A stretch of 64,000 nt of DNA, from NCBI RefSeq assembly GCF_008831285.2, contig NC_045147.1, positions 5,746,334 to 5,810,333 of the forward strand, given 5' to 3'. The notes beneath the pieces were generated by a model that saw only the letters and a list, made by a program, of their open reading frames with translations, was not told the DNA's origin and ran no database searches. Numbering within the stretch: position 1 is the first letter of the stretch; each line of letters starts with the position of its first letter. The position numbers were made by a program, and so were the translations under genes. Below, piece by piece: positions 25,190 through 38,800 of this stretch. The stretch comes from Nymphaea colorata (lineage: Eukaryota; Streptophyta; Magnoliopsida; Nymphaeales; Nymphaeaceae).

Positions 25190-26010
25190 TAAGTGGTGCT
25201 AAGGACTTTCTTCTGGGTACTGGCTATGTCACGGGCCGAGTTTCTCCAGCCCGCGCGGCGCCGAAGGCGTTCCCCAAAGCCTTCGGCCAGCCGTCTCTCT
25301 CTTAAGCTAGCGGAAGCATTCATCTTTTCTTCGGGACTGTGGACTAGACGAGGAGTGCTAAGCACTTGGCACACCATCATCCAGGTTTATCCCATTGTCG
25401 ATCATCGGCAAGTCGTGGCCATGAGGCCCTGTCAGAACTTCGTCATTCCTCCAAGTGTCTATCTACATCCAAACGAAATCTTGGTGAGGATAGACTTCCC
25501 TTAGGAGGAAGTCCCCAGCCGAAGCCAGTTGACGACTACATGTCATTAAGTAAGGCGGCCGACCATCGCCCTACTCGACGATAAGCATTCACTTGCTCAC
25601 CCCCGCGTGACTCTACGTGGTTGTGGAACGCAGCGTATGCGCCCACTGGGGGGAATTACCCCTAACTCACGCGCACCCTCTTCTGTATCCAAACACTATG
25701 CGTGAGGAACCCACTGGATTCCCCAACGACGGACTTGCACTTCCAAAGGGACTGTTGATCTTGATGCATTTAAACGCATTGTCACTGCACCACCGCGCTG
25801 CACATTCCATGTGCATTGCTTTCTGCTTGACTCGGCGACCGAATGATCCCACATGCCTTCCAATTATGTCTAAGCTGGCAAAGCAGCATCACCTTTTACT
25901 GGCTTGGCCGAGCCAGACACAGTCGACCAGCAACAGGCTATGTGCAGCAGGTTTTGTTTCTGCAGTCTTCACCATTTTGCTACTGCCTTGATTTTGGGCA
26001 GTTGGGGTGT
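25190..26010. repeat. GC-rich island, probable LTR-retrotransposon fragment
   Basis: About 800 bp that is much richer in G+C than its surroundings. It includes CACGGGCCGAG, a CCGAAGGC..GCCTTCGG inverted pair (25263-25288) and CTTAAGCTAGCGGAAGCA. The higher GC makes open frames of 70-124 codons in several frames at once, without any domain I recognise. Its composition and edge contrast suggest an inserted element, possibly an LTR or untranslated part of one. It is not a defendable gene. Confidence 0.35.
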
Positions 26011-26104
26011 CTGAACATGTGGGCTACCGAATCTGGTTACGTACACATTTGTGTACACGGAAAATTATGCGCAGTATTATGCACAGTGGTGTGTAATTAC
26101 CAAA

Positions 26105-27530
26105 ATGTCCCCTTTGAAATTTAAAAAAAAAATTCTTTAAAAAGGCCAAACATGATTGTGAAAAAAAGTTAAAAATGTCTAATCTGTCTAATACTTTATA
26201 AAAAATTTCAAACATACTCAACCCTTTTTGGTGTATATTTGTATGGAACTAGATACATTTTCCTATTAAAGGCCAAAGCGGGTTATATATATATTGTTCC
26301 CATGTATGAAATTTCATGTGTCATTTTAATAATGACAAAAAATGACCATGATTAATACAAAAAGAAATTTTTTATAGAATAAAAAAAGGAAACCTCAAAA
26401 AAAAAATTTGGAGATTCGATAAAGATAATATTTGTTAGGCTATATATGCATATCGTTATGACCAATATACCCTTCTAAGCACTAAAAAAATGTTTTCATT
26501 TTTTTGTCACTCATAGCATTATCTTATTATCTCATGTTTATATTTAGTGTTATCTCATACATCTGTTTGTTATATCATTATCTCATAAATATTATCTCAT
26601 ATTTATGTTCAGGGTTATCTCATACATTTGTATGTTATTTCATTATCTCATACTTATGTTTAGCATTATTTCATACATCTCTCTATCTCATACACATTAT
26701 CTTATACTTATTTGTTATTTCATATATATTTGTTATTTCATGCATATGTATATGTAATGTTTGAGCATAAAAATAAATATACATATTAACAATAGGGTTT
26801 CCATGCGTACAAAACTTGCTCTTAAGTCTGAACGCTGAAGCTGTTATATATGCCATCCCCGTCTTCAAATTTCTCTTATTAAAGGCAGGTGAGTAGCTGC
26901 TACCTAGCAGTTAGCAGTTATTGGAAGGTCGAGCTAACGCTCTAGTCTGATCGTATATATGGGGGTCTGAATTGAAGGATGTGGCCTCAACACCGTAAAT
27001 CCAATCCAAACTACGGTTTGACAAGATCGCCTGACAGAACGAGTGGCCCAATTGCCGAAAGTGGGAGATCGATTCTACTGAAGTCCCCCAGCGATATGGA
27101 TTTTCGTTGTAATTCACTTTCTTTATGCATGATTTTTGTGTAATTAACAACGACATTTGAATTTGAAATATTTTTTTTCCTAATTTATGTTATATATATA
27201 TAGTGAGATCGATTGGGGTATGGAGGGACTTTGCCTATCACTTGAAACAAGCTAGTGAAAGGCAGTGTTTCTGCCGGCTCCCCTATGTGCCGGCCATGGT
27301 TTTCCCAACACGGGCAAGCCTGTCGTTGCGTAAAAGCAGGGCATGACTTCTCCCGGCATGTCAAATGTTGGTAGAGGCTGTTTAGGGATGTGAAATCAAA
27401 GTACTTTGTTGATAAAAAAAATCTATTTTGACAGTCAAAACTAAAGATATGATAGCACTTGATTATTTCCCAAAAATGTAATAAGATGAGTTTATTTGGT
27501 TCATTGTAGAACCCATTGTTGGTAAAGAAA
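26105..27530. other. Unassigned A/T-rich sequence with TTATCTCATAC repeats
   Basis: Within 26510-26760 the word TTATCTCATA(C/T) followed by ATTTRTGTTT recurs about every 20-60 bp, a degenerate tandem array. Around 27270-27380 a GCCGGCTCCCCTATGTGCCGGC inverted word and CCCGGCATGTC suggest the edge of a small DNA transposon, but I cannot define its ends. No gene seen. Confidence 0.4.
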
Positions 27531-27531
27531 A

Positions 27532-27533
<2 letters not shown>

Positions 27534-27593
<60 letters not shown>
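27534..27593. repeat. (TA)n microsatellite
   Basis: About 30 uninterrupted TA units. Confidence 0.95.
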
Positions 27594-27598
<5 letters not shown>

Positions 27599-28149
27599 GA
27601 TGATCATTATATAGATATAAAGAAATAAGTTTCAATTAATTGGGAAAAATTTCTCAGATTTTGCTTACATGTTTGCAAAGCAAGTAAACATAAAGGCCAT
27701 TTCATAATTACCTAAACTAAGTTAAGAATGAAATTATGCATTCTGTATGAACATGTCACTTAAATGCTTGTGCTATAAAAAATCAAGAAATATTTTGCTT
27801 TTAGTTTCTCTGAATTTTTCCGCTTATAATATTTAAGATGCCTCTTACCGCCTACTAAGATCATGACATGAGATTGCCTCTACGTAATTGCTAAAACTAT
27901 CACCTGCTTATAATCGAACATAAGGCTTTTAAAATCATTTGCTTCGTTGTGAAATGTGACATATGCAAGTAATAAGTCCTTTTGTTGACCTTTGGTAACC
28001 GTTGGTCCTTGCTGTACGCGGCAAATGCAACTAGCTGGTCGATCCTTTTTGAGAAAATATGAGGGTGTTTTGGCAACGTCATTATCTTTCTTTCTCTCTC
28101 ATAATTAATGGTCTGACATTTCTTTACCCCTCGTAGTTGATAGCCTGAC

Positions 28150-28238
<89 letters not shown>
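28150..28238. repeat. Compound (CT)n(TA)n microsatellite
   Basis: About 14 CT units pass directly into about 30 TA units. Confidence 0.95.
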
Positions 28239-28241
<3 letters not shown>

Positions 28242-28259
28242 TTAGCTGCCATTGGAGTT

Positions 28260-29462
28260 ACAATTAGCTAGATACCTTCTCTCTTTCCCTTAATTTAAAT
28301 TAAAATGAAATGGAAACAGTTCAATGTCATCAAAATCCGTTGTTCAATTGAATAAAAAAGCCTAATACAGGGTTCAACAAATCGCAGAATTGAATTGGAA
28401 TCAGAATTGTTAGTAAATTGGATGGATTAGTGATGTGTTTTAATTTTAAGAAACAAATAAAAATCAAAACAACAAATGAATAGGACAACAAAAAAATGAT
28501 AGAAAGGCATAAACACCTTAGGAAAAAGCTTAACATACTAAAAACGACAAAATAAAAGATGACAAACAAATTAATTCATGAATTGAGCATAATCTAAATA
28601 TAATAATTAGAGACAGTGCAGTGTCTCTATTCATTACTACTCTCTTGTTCTAACTTTCATAAATCATGCACTTTGAAAACAATTTTCCAGAAAATTAAAC
28701 ATAATGTAAGACAATTAAGCATAATGTGGACAAGCAATGAATAGATAAAGTGGGTGCAAGTAATGGTAAATTATTTGGAAAATTTAGTCGGGTATCTATA
28801 TTAAGACGGCTGCGGAGAACGTAGCTATAAAAGGAGAAGGGCTAAAAGATAATTCGTTTAAAACGCGAAAGTTTGATCTTAAAGATTCTTGAGGTTATCG
28901 TGTAGCCCGTTCATACGAACGGGCCTGATTCCGAACCGTGTGGGTATGTGTGGGTCTGATGGGACAATTTTAATTGAGGTGATGAAGAATCATAAAGTTG
29001 GAAACGGGAATAAATATATGACAATGTAATTGATGTTCCAAAAAACGAAGACAAAAAGCAACAATGGAGCAGGAAACTGGCAACCTCAATGCTGTTATAG
29101 ATCCAGATCAAGATTTGGCTTCACAATTTAGATCTGCATTGGATATATGCCCTAAAAAAACCAATGTCACATCTAGATCTAAGAATCTTTCATGAGGTTT
29201 GGTGAGAGTTATGATGAATTATTAATTTCTAGGTGGGGTCGGGGTTGGATCAAAATGTAAACATGAGGCACCAAACACTTGCTTGACCTCAGAAGCAGGA
29301 AGTTTCTTGTTGGCAGTTTGGAATTTGATATGAAAAGGAAAGACTAAAGCGACAGGAACCGACTCAAGACTTGTATGGTTTATATCGATAAAAGATTGTT
29401 AAATTAATTCACATTGATTTAACATTACAGGCGAGAGTGAATGATTCCATTTTGATACTAGC
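28260..29462. other. Unassigned A/T-rich sequence, no supported gene
   Basis: No gene or diagnostic transposon end seen. Confidence 0.45.
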
Positions 29463-29966
29463 AAATTTGCTAAAATACAGAACTAGCAGTTCATAGAAAT
29501 TTAATTTCTTGGCAGCCATATTCACAGTTTGCAGTAAATTGGAAAGATGTATCTATAGATTGTAATGATCCTTGAAGTGAAAGTGGTCAGGAAATGGATG
29601 CTTTGGAAAATACTACATTAGAATATGAACAAATTTACTAAAATGCAGAACTAGCAGCTCATAGAAATTTAATTTCTTGGCAACCATATTCACAGTTTGC
29701 AGTAAATTGGAAGGATGTATCTATAGATTGTAATGATCCTTGAAGTGAAAATGGTCAGGAAATGGATGCTTTGGAAAATACTACATTAGAATATGAACAA
29801 ATTTACTAAAATGCAGAACTAGCAGTTCATATAAATTTAATTTCTTGGCAGCCATATTCACAGTTTGCAGTAAATTGGAAGGATGTATCTATAGATCGTA
29901 ATGATCCTTGAAGTGGAAGTGGTCAGGAAATGGATGCTTTGGAAAATACTACATTAAAATTTGAAA
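29463..29966. repeat. Three tandem copies of a 168-bp unit
   Basis: The units start at 29463, 29631 and 29799, exactly 168 bp apart, and differ by only a few substitutions each. Each carries CTAGCAG(T/C)TCATA, TTTCTTGGCA(G/A)CCATATTCAC and GGAAAATACTACATTA. One + frame reads a protein-like stretch (LISWQPYSQFAVNWKDVSID) in each unit, but stops occur at the same two places in each unit. The unit length is divisible by three. Function is unknown; it may be duplicated debris of a coding exon or an element. Confidence 0.9.
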
Positions 29967-31440
29967 TTACTCGGGGAAACCAACTAGGAATCAGGGAAAT
30001 GAATTGTGGAAACTATTCGTGGTCATGCACCAGGAGAAAGATTATCACTTTTTCCTGAAAAGAAAATTAATGTAAGAAGGCGCTGTGCAACTTAAAACAA
30101 CAATTATTTGCAGGCTTTCGTTTGTTAGATTTTTGTAAAGAAAATCCAAAAAAATGCATACAAAATGAAAAAAAAAGGTTTCTTCTTAAAACTCCCGTCG
30201 CCAACAGCATGTCAAAGGAGGGTGTCTGCTCTAACCAGAATTATATATAGGAGGAAGCCTGTTAGCAATCCTTTTTTTTAAATAAAAAAAAACTTTTTCC
30301 ACAACCCGACAAAAGCTGTTCAACATTCACCAAAGATTTAAAACTCTTCGACAACAGGAAATTGAAATCAAAAGAAAAAAACAGTTGATTAATCCGCTGA
30401 ACCGTAAGTTCAAGAAGAAAGAGTGACATTTCCTTGATTACTTGCATGTGTACCATTAAAGGACTCTTAACGCATTAAAAATGGGTGCCAACTTAAGACA
30501 GCTATTAAGTTCCTTGTTTTTATTTTTTTTAATGATCAACCTAATTGATTAACTAAAAACCAGATCAACAGTGAGACATAGTTAAAAAAAGAAAAAAAAA
30601 ATCAGTAGCAATGAAAGTAAGTAGGTCAAACAAACAATGGGGATAGGGGTGAATTGGGCAGCTGCACATGAGGCGGTCACCCAACTTCCACCTGCATCAA
30701 GCTAACTTACGTTAAAATAGAGTGGAGGCCCCACTTCCCTTGGTTGGGATGAGAAAAAGCACACATCCCCATTAGTTCAGAAGCACCAATTGCATGAATA
30801 CACATGAGAAGAAGGGGAAGATTTCTTTCAAGCCCAACTATTTTATCCTATTTCACAAGGAATTGAATTTCTTTTGCGGTTTTCTGTAAAGTGAATATTC
30901 GCTTACGAAATTGTGAAACAAATCGCGCTTTATTGGTGCAAACGTCCTCGTTAAGGGAAGTCAAACTAAAAAATGAGCAGTATAAGAAAATCATCCTAGC
31001 AAAATATGGCCTCCAGACATGTGAAATCTATATGTCTAAATTAGTGATACACTCACCAAATTACGTGCTGCCAAAAAGGATATCTACTAGTTATTAGCGA
31101 TTTATCAATAGCTATCAAGAAAAACTCTAGGCAACACGAAGCGGAAGAGGTTTTAGAGTTTGATTTCCAAGGTGCCGCTTACAATTATACAAAAAACCCG
31201 AGTCTCCCAAAAATGAACGAATGTAACAAAATAATAAAATAGAAAGCCGCATTTCCAAAAGATTGATCTAGTCAGTGTAAATTATTCACGCTGGAAACTT
31301 AGTCCTAAGAAGAATGGTTCTCATGCATTTTTTTTTGGTTTGAAAGCCAGGCGTATGTTAGAGAACTCGGGAAAATGAGCCCTTGTATTATTTCAATATA
31401 AAATTCGGCTCTAACTGAAAATTTCAAGAGAAAAAAGAAA
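29967..31440. other. Unassigned sequence upstream of the carboxylase gene
   Basis: A/T-rich with poly(A) runs; no gene or clear element seen. The sequence following the 168-bp array (29967-30160) continues as protein-like but broken reading. Confidence 0.4.
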
Positions 31441-31515
31441 GCGTCTTCCTATAAAAAAAAAAAAGTGATGATCACCGGCGTCTTCCTAAAAAAAAAAAAA
31501 AAGTGATGATCACCG
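31441..31515. repeat. Tandem duplication of a 37/38-bp segment upstream of ACC1
   Basis: GCGTCTTCCTA, an A-run, then GTGATGATCACCG is present twice in direct succession (31441-31477 and 31478-31515). The copies differ by one T and the A-run length. Each contains the palindrome TGATCA. It lies about 1.3 kb before the ATG, so in or near the promoter. Confidence 0.9.
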
Positions 31516-32007
31516 CCCTCGTTCATCCTTCCTTTTGGTCTCCGGCCCTCCGCCCTCATTCAAACCAACACGACGGTGTTGATAATGAGAAAATGACATT
31601 GAAAACCTTGCTGGCGTTTGTTTTTATAGCTGCCCATCTGACCTGCACTAGATTTTCTACGTTGGTTGGTTGGGTTTGGCTGATCAACCCCCAGTCAGAC
31701 TGCCATCATCACCTCTGACCTCCCCTACACGTAATGCACTCCCTTGCAGTAGGCAAATTTTCTCAAATCCAGATGTGGGCAACCGACAACTGAATCTACT
31801 GTGGAATTTTTGGGCCGTTTTGATCAAGAGTCACGCGTTAAACTCGAGTAAACTGCAATAACTTTTTCCTCTCTTCTTTTCTTGCCCTCACCATCGTGTG
31901 TTTTAATGAGGGAGGAGGGTCCAGAGAACAAAAATAGATCCTTTGAATCAAATGGGGTAGTTGCGAGCTAACTCCACAAAGCGGATAGGTGAGCACTGGG
32001 CAGATAT

Positions 32008-32013
32008 CACGTG
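32008..32013. promoter_or_regulatory. G-box (CACGTG) upstream of ACC1
   Basis: A perfect CACGTG in the context ATATCACGTGGAGC, about 800 bp before the start codon. The G-box is a known bZIP/bHLH target in plant promoters. Use here is inferred from position only, and no convincing TATA box was identified. Confidence 0.35.
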
Positions 32014-32129
32014 GAGCTCTAATGATCACCGCTTCTACCTTCCCTCTATTTTATTCATGCTCATAGTTGAAGTGGCAGGTGCTCCTTATGGTTCCCCTCT
32101 TTTCCGTCTATTAACTTTTTTGTTCTTTT

Positions 32130-32805
32130 TATGTTGCGGGGATTCTTGGAAAGGTGTTCCAAATGCAACGGGATTTTGGGTTGTGAGGTAGTAGCTTTCT
32201 GGTGTTGCTTGTTGGTTGAGATTTTGTAGTAGTGGTGCTTCAAGTTTCGTTCCGATTTTTCTCTATTTGCTGAATACCACAGGCAAAATGTTAATTGATT
32301 TCGTAATCTCGTTGAAGTGGTTTGACTCGTTGATTTAGGGGCGAGATGTTTTGTACTGAATAGTGGGGTTCTAAATTTCCCTTGTTGGCACGTCAGATCA
32401 CGTATTATTTTCCACTTTCGTCATAGGTTTTTTGGTTATCTCATTGTCTTTTGTTGGTCATTCATGTTTGCATTTGTTTCTCGGCTTACTGATTACACTG
32501 GGGAGGCTCTGTTTTTCGTTTCATATACTATGATCGCTATTTTCGAGAAACTCCCTCGGCCTGCAGGCAGGGAGGGGAAGTTGAACTAAAATGCCAACTG
32601 AGAGTTGACGAAATCCCCAATGTCGATCTGTTGTTTGTTTCTAATTGTGGGACCGGCGGGCAAAACTAGATTGAATTATGGGTTCTAAAAAATGGTGTGT
32701 CATTTTCATTAGTTTCGCAAGTCATAAATGTCATCATTCTCCTAAATGCTTTGGGATTTGAGAGCTTCTGAAGTGGTTTTCACTTACATATTCAGTTGAG
32801 TTCTC
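32130..32805 (+). promoter_or_regulatory. Probable 5' UTR with a 5' leader intron
   Basis: A good splice acceptor (ACATATTCAG, ending at 32795) lies 10 bases before the ATG and is preceded by several hundred T-rich bases, the usual look of a 5' leader intron. Plant ACC1 genes are known to carry one. Donor candidates include GGTAGTAG near 32188. The transcription start is not determined. Confidence 0.4.
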
Positions 32806-35800
32806 ATGACGGAGTTGCAGAAGGGGTTCGCCATGGGTGACGCTCTGCTTAACGGTGTTCCGAGCGGGAAAGTTCAAGCAAGAAATGGGGCGTCTGTGTC
32901 ACGGATCGATGAGTTCTGCTACGCGCTTGGTGGGAAAAAACCAATTCATAGTGTCTTGATCGCTAACAATGGGATGGCTGCTGTCAAGTTCATGAGAAGT
33001 ATTAGAACGTGGGCCTATGAGGTGTTTGGAACAGAGAAAGCTATTCTTTTGGTGGCCATGGCAACTCCAGAAGATATGCGAATTAATGCCGAGCATATCA
33101 GAATTGCAGATCAGTTTGTAGAAGTGCCTGGAGGAACCAACAACAATAACTACGCCAATGTGCAGCTTATCGTGGAGGTGAGGTGTTAAGTTACTTTTAA
33201 TTTGATTTTTTAGCTTCCTGCGCTTGGTATGGACAACTTTTATTCCAAACGCTTGCTATGAATAACCTTGAATCTATTAGTTTTAGTACCGACCTACCTA
33301 ATGGGTTTCCTAAGAGGGAATCATCAGTCGGTAGAACAGAGAGTTTATTGGTTTTTAATTTGTGTCTTCTAGATCTTCCTTGTTCTTTTCTGTCTAAAGC
33401 TTTCCATCAGTCATGTGGTTAGTCTTACAAGGTTTTCTAGCTTTGAACCAGTACACTTGTACTGAAGTCTGTGGTTCATACAGATGGCAGAAAGGACACA
33501 TGTCTCTGCAGTATGGCCCGGTTGGGGTCATGCATCAGAGAATCCTGAACTTCCTGATGCGTTAAATGCTAAGGGGATTGTATTTCTTGGACCTCCAGCT
33601 TCATCAATGTCTGCTCTAGGAGACAAAATTGGATCATCTTTGATTGCTCAAGCAGCATCAGTACCAACACTCCCTTGGAGCGGCTCACATGTAATTTTCT
33701 TTGGGTGTTATTTATTTCATCAGAAGAAGCATCTTTTATTATCTCCTTTGAGCATATGCACCAAGCAGACTGGACATGAACTTCGACTGTTTGTGTTGAT
33801 ATTAGGTTAAAATACCTCCTGAGAGCTGCTTGGATTCTATTCCGGATGATATCTACCGTGATGCATGCGTATCTACAACAGAGGATGCTGTGGCAAGCTG
33901 CCAGGTGGTTGGTTACCCAGCCATGATAAAAGCTTCTTGGGGAGGAGGTGGTAAGGGGATAAGAAAGGTTCGTATCATATAACAGATCTTGAAAAATGAA
34001 AAGTGAATTGGAACCCTTTGATATCATTGACACCGAAAGTCTGTTTTGAACATAAGGCTTTAGAATGTCTTCTTCTTGTGCTTGCCCCTAATCATGTGGA
34101 CATCCCATGTGGCATCCTTATTGAAGTTGGATACCTTCTTAATATAAATTTTGCACAAAGGATCAAGTTGACTTCTAGTCAGATGGCAGATTTACAAACA
34201 ACAAAATGTTGCACAGAGCAAAAAACACAGTTATCTTCATACCACTGTGGCTTCATACGTCCTCTATATGATCTCTAATTTTCAATTTATCAGAAATATT
34301 GGCACGAGTGAGATATATGCTTATGTGGGCTTTTGACCTAGAGATTGGGGAAGGAGTTTCCTTTTAGAAGAAAAGAAAGCCATTGACCAAAATGTGAGAG
34401 TAATGTGGTAGTAAAGCTAGTAACATGAACCACATGAACTGTTCCTTGAAGTATAGCAAAGTAAATGGAACTTGCTATTGTTAATTTGTGCTCAAGAGAA
34501 ATCTTGTACATATACTGACTCTTTATACTGACTCTTTTTCGTGTAGGTTCATAATGATGATGAAGTGAGGGCCTTGTTCAAACAAGTCCAAGGTGAAGTT
34601 CCTGGATCTCCAATATTCATTATGAAGGTTGCATCCCAGGTATTGTCTTGTTTAACTTCTTCTGCAAACGATGTAGGCATGTCAATATTTTATTAGCTGA
34701 TAGTTGCGCATACAGAAATGGTGTTTCTGTGAGAAGCCTAAGCAACTTAAGGAACTACATGCCCTAGCGAACTAACATCACATTCAGTGGTTCATTTCTG
34801 CATCTATTCTCGTGTAACCTTTGCTCATTGAGAACTGGGAAGAACTGACACATAAGATGCTGAAATATGAGAAAGAAGCAAATGACTAGTCAAGTAAAGT
34901 CTTTTCTGGCTATTAGATGGTTGTTAGCCATCTATTAGCAGATGGTGCAATCTTTTCCTGCAAGTATGGAAGCTGAACTATTCTTACGGTGTATTTCTGT
35001 ATGGATGTTGTCTGACAAAAAAGTTGGTTAATCAGAAGAGCTTTCTTTGAAGTTTAGCTTTTAGTTTGGAACTAATCAGTTCAAGCTGATGCATTTGTCT
35101 CCAAACATGACATTTTTCTATGGTGCATGCAGAGCCGACATCTAGAAGTTCAGTTACTCTGTGATCAGTATGGAAATGTTGCAGCACTGCATAGCCGTGA
35201 CTGTAGTGTCCAGAGACGGCATCAGAAGGTATATTGTCCAGACATATGTTTGAGTTCATAGTTTCCTTGCTATCAGTTTTACTCTAGTTTACTATGACAT
35301 GAACTTTTTAGTTGTTCATGTCTGGGTTCATGCATTATTACGCTAACTTAGAAAAACAGATAATTTGTTCAGTTTATTAAGTTGGCCAATTCCTTTCTTA
35401 ATCCATCCTCAGTAGTTAGACCTAATTCATACAGATGCAGCATTTCTGTGCTTGCATCCGTGTCAACAGGCTGCAGCTACTGGTGCAGCACCAGTTCGGC
35501 AGACTGCACACACTCCTTTCTTTACTGTAATGGAAAAGAAAAGAGAAAAACTAGCGTCATGGCAGTGACATCATGGCACTCTTTCTTTTTCTCCTTTCTC
35601 TGTCTTTCCTTTTTCCTTCCTTTTTTTCCCCTTTTTCTTTTTCCCTTCTGCTTTCCTTTCCGTCTCTCTCTCCAGTGATGCATGACCCTGTCTCTCTTTG
35701 TCAGTAAAAAGGGTCATCCCTTTTTAGATGTTTTCGTCTTTAAAAAAATGACACAGGGTGTCATCCTTAAAAAATGATGACACCCTTTTTGAAAAATAAA

Positions 35801-38800
35801 AAAAATAATCAATTAGTTATAAGTACGGTGTATCTATATATATATATATGTATATATATATAGCCTGGATTCCCATGGCCAGGTTTTGGCCGGTGGGAAT
35901 TAAGCAGCTGGGGTTCCAACTGTATGTTGGAATCCAAGCTCATTGTGTGTGTGCGTCCTTGCTGCACCTGCACCCTGCAACTGTGTGATGCAGAGCTGAA
36001 TGTTTTACATTCATATGATACAGATTATTGAGGAAGGCCCAATCACAGTAGCACCTCTTGAGACTGTGAAACAACTCGAACAGGCAGCTAGGAGGCTGGC
36101 TAAATGTGTGAATTATGTAGGAGCTGCTACTGTTGAATATTTATACAGCATGGATACAGGGGAATACTATTTCTTGGAGCTGAACCCACGATTACAGGTT
36201 TGTAGATTTTAATGCATTCTATGCTTTATATTACGTTTATTTGAACTTGTTGGGTTACATGTATCCTCTCTGTTATAGGTCGAGCATCCTGTGACTGAGT
36301 GGATAGCTGAAATCAATTTGCCTGCTGCTCAAGTTTGTGTTGGGATGGGTATTCCCCTTTGGCAAATTCCAGGTATAATTCATTTTTCATTCATGTGCTA
36401 TGCTTTCTGTTAAGTGCTTAAACCTGCTTTTGTATCTTATAGAAATAAGACGCTTTTATGGGATGGATGCTGGTGGGGGGTATGATGCCTGGAAGAAAAC
36501 ATGCATTTCTGCCGCACCGTTTGATTTTGACTTGGCAGAGTCAATGAGACCAAAAGGCCACTGTGTGGCTGTGCGGGTGACAAGTGAGGACCCAGACGAT
36601 GGTTTCAAGCCTACTAGCGGGAAAGTGCAGGTTGGACAACTGGATTAATTTTTATGGTCCTTATATTGCATGTTACACATTTGTCTCATCTGAAAATAAT
36701 TGGAAATATTTCTTCACATTCACAGGAATTGACCTTCAAAGGCAAGCCAAACGTGTGGGCCTACTTCTCGATTAAGGTTACAATACCAGCAATTTTTAGT
36801 GTGTTTTTTTTTGCGACGAACTTTTCTGAGTGTCAAATAAACTTTCTCTTTACTAACAAACTTTGATTCCTTTAGTGGAGTCTGCAGGCAACTTCATTAG
36901 TTATTTCATGGGCCTTGAGCTTGATCGTCTTTTATGTATGAATGTCTGATCAGTTCATTTTTTATGTAATTGCAGTCTGGTGGAGGTATTCATGAATTTT
37001 CTGATTCTCAATTTGGTAGGTCTCTATTTAATGCATGACTTATATTTCTTTTCTCAAGGCAGCTGCTGCTGAATAACTTGTGCATGTGATGCAGGACATG
37101 TATTTGCCTTTGGTGAGTCCAGAGCCCTAGCAATAGCAAACATGGTACTTGGGCTAAAGGAGGTCCAAATTAGAGGTGAAATACGTACAAATGTTGACTA
37201 CAGCATAGATCTTTTACATGTAAGCCATTTTTCATTGATGACTTTGCTGTCCTAGAGATGTATTGTGTTTCAAAGTTGTGTTATCTTCTGTTTGAAGCTT
37301 TTATACATTTGAATAATTAATGTGGGACTTTAATTCTTATTTGTTCTAATTGAAATTAACATGTTCACCTGTAGATAATGATACAGGTTTTGAGATTCAT
37401 CTTGTGTTTCTAGGCTGCAGAATATAGAGATAATAAGATCCACACTGGGTGGCTTGACAGTAGAATTGCTATGCGAGTTAGAGCTGAAAGACCTCCATGG
37501 TATATTTCAGTGGTTGCAGGAGCTCTTTTTGTAAGATTTGCTCTCTTCACATTTGTTACTTGGTAGTTGGTTTTTTAATGCTAAGCATAACACACAAAGT
37601 TTGTGATTTTCTAAAACCTGATAAAAGCTTTTATATGACTTCCCCAGAAAGCATGGAGTGCTAGTGCTGCAACAGTTTCTGAGTATGTTGGTTATCTGGA
37701 AAAGGGGCAGATTCCCCCTAAGGTATATCATTGTTCTTTAAGTGATGTACATGTAAGGAATGAACTTGTTCTCTTAAGGCATTGTAGATTATGTTTGTAA
37801 TGACTATTCTCTAAAATTGCAGCATATTTCTCTTGTCAACTCTGTGGTTTCGCTGAATATTGAAGGAAGCAAATACACGGTAGGTCCTTCAGGTTTAGAC
37901 CGATGGTTGCATAGCCTTTTCTAGAACAATTTTCAAAATTTTATTCATGATATTCTTGCTTCTCACACATTTCATGCATGGACTATAGATTGAAATGGTA
38001 AGAGGAGGACCAGGTAAGTATAGATTAAAAATGAATCAATCAGAGATTGAAGCAGAAATCCATACTTTGCGTGATGGGGGACTATTGATGCAGGCAAGTG
38101 TCTCTTTTTTCCTCATAAGATTATGTAGATGTTGATAAAGCTTTAAACTTATGAGGAATGCCCCTTTTATATGATCTTTTTCAGTAATCTATTACAGAGA
38201 TAGCATGCTCATATTTAATGAACTATGTTCCTTGCATTAATAGAGATATTAATATTCTGGAATAACACGCTTTGTACATCGTTAGATCAAAGTCCTTAAC
38301 TGGTTTTTTCCTTCTGCATTTGTGGAATTTAATAACGGAAGACCCAGCCCCCTTCCCTCCTGCTTTCTGCCCCTGATCCATATCTGTCGATCTGTTTATC
38401 ATCCAAATAGCTAATCTAGCATTTACTTCCCTATCTATCTGCTTCTTGGTCTTCATGGCCATTTACATATCCACATTGTGTGTTGACCTTGGCTATTGCC
38501 TGCTTCCTGCACCTGCATGGCATTTTCCTTTCTCAAAAAAAACTGAATTGTACCTTCCTAAGTTTTTCTGGTCTTCGGGAGAGGTACAAATCTGAGAATG
38601 AAACCAGAATTATTTTAATCTTGGGTTGTTAATTTAAATCATCACATGATGGGGTAAACTTCATGAATGTCATGGATCATGCTGTGTTCATTATTATATT
38701 TTCTTCACTTTAGCCTTGCCATTTTAGTTTCTCCTTTTTGTTTCCACTGGTTTGAGTCATGATTAACATATGAATGAATGTTCAAACAATTGAAGTCTTC

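Noticed and set aside
25193-26124. Open frames up to 124 codons in the GC-rich island
   Set aside because: Present in several frames at once because of base composition; no motif and no splice or promoter support.
32040-32060. TATA box for ACC1 (CTATTTTATT)
   Set aside because: Many A/T-rich words fit equally well; no independent support for a start site.
35382-35678. Open frame of 98 codons in ACC1 intron 5
   Set aside because: Pyrimidine-rich intron sequence; low-complexity translation and flanked by validated exon borders.
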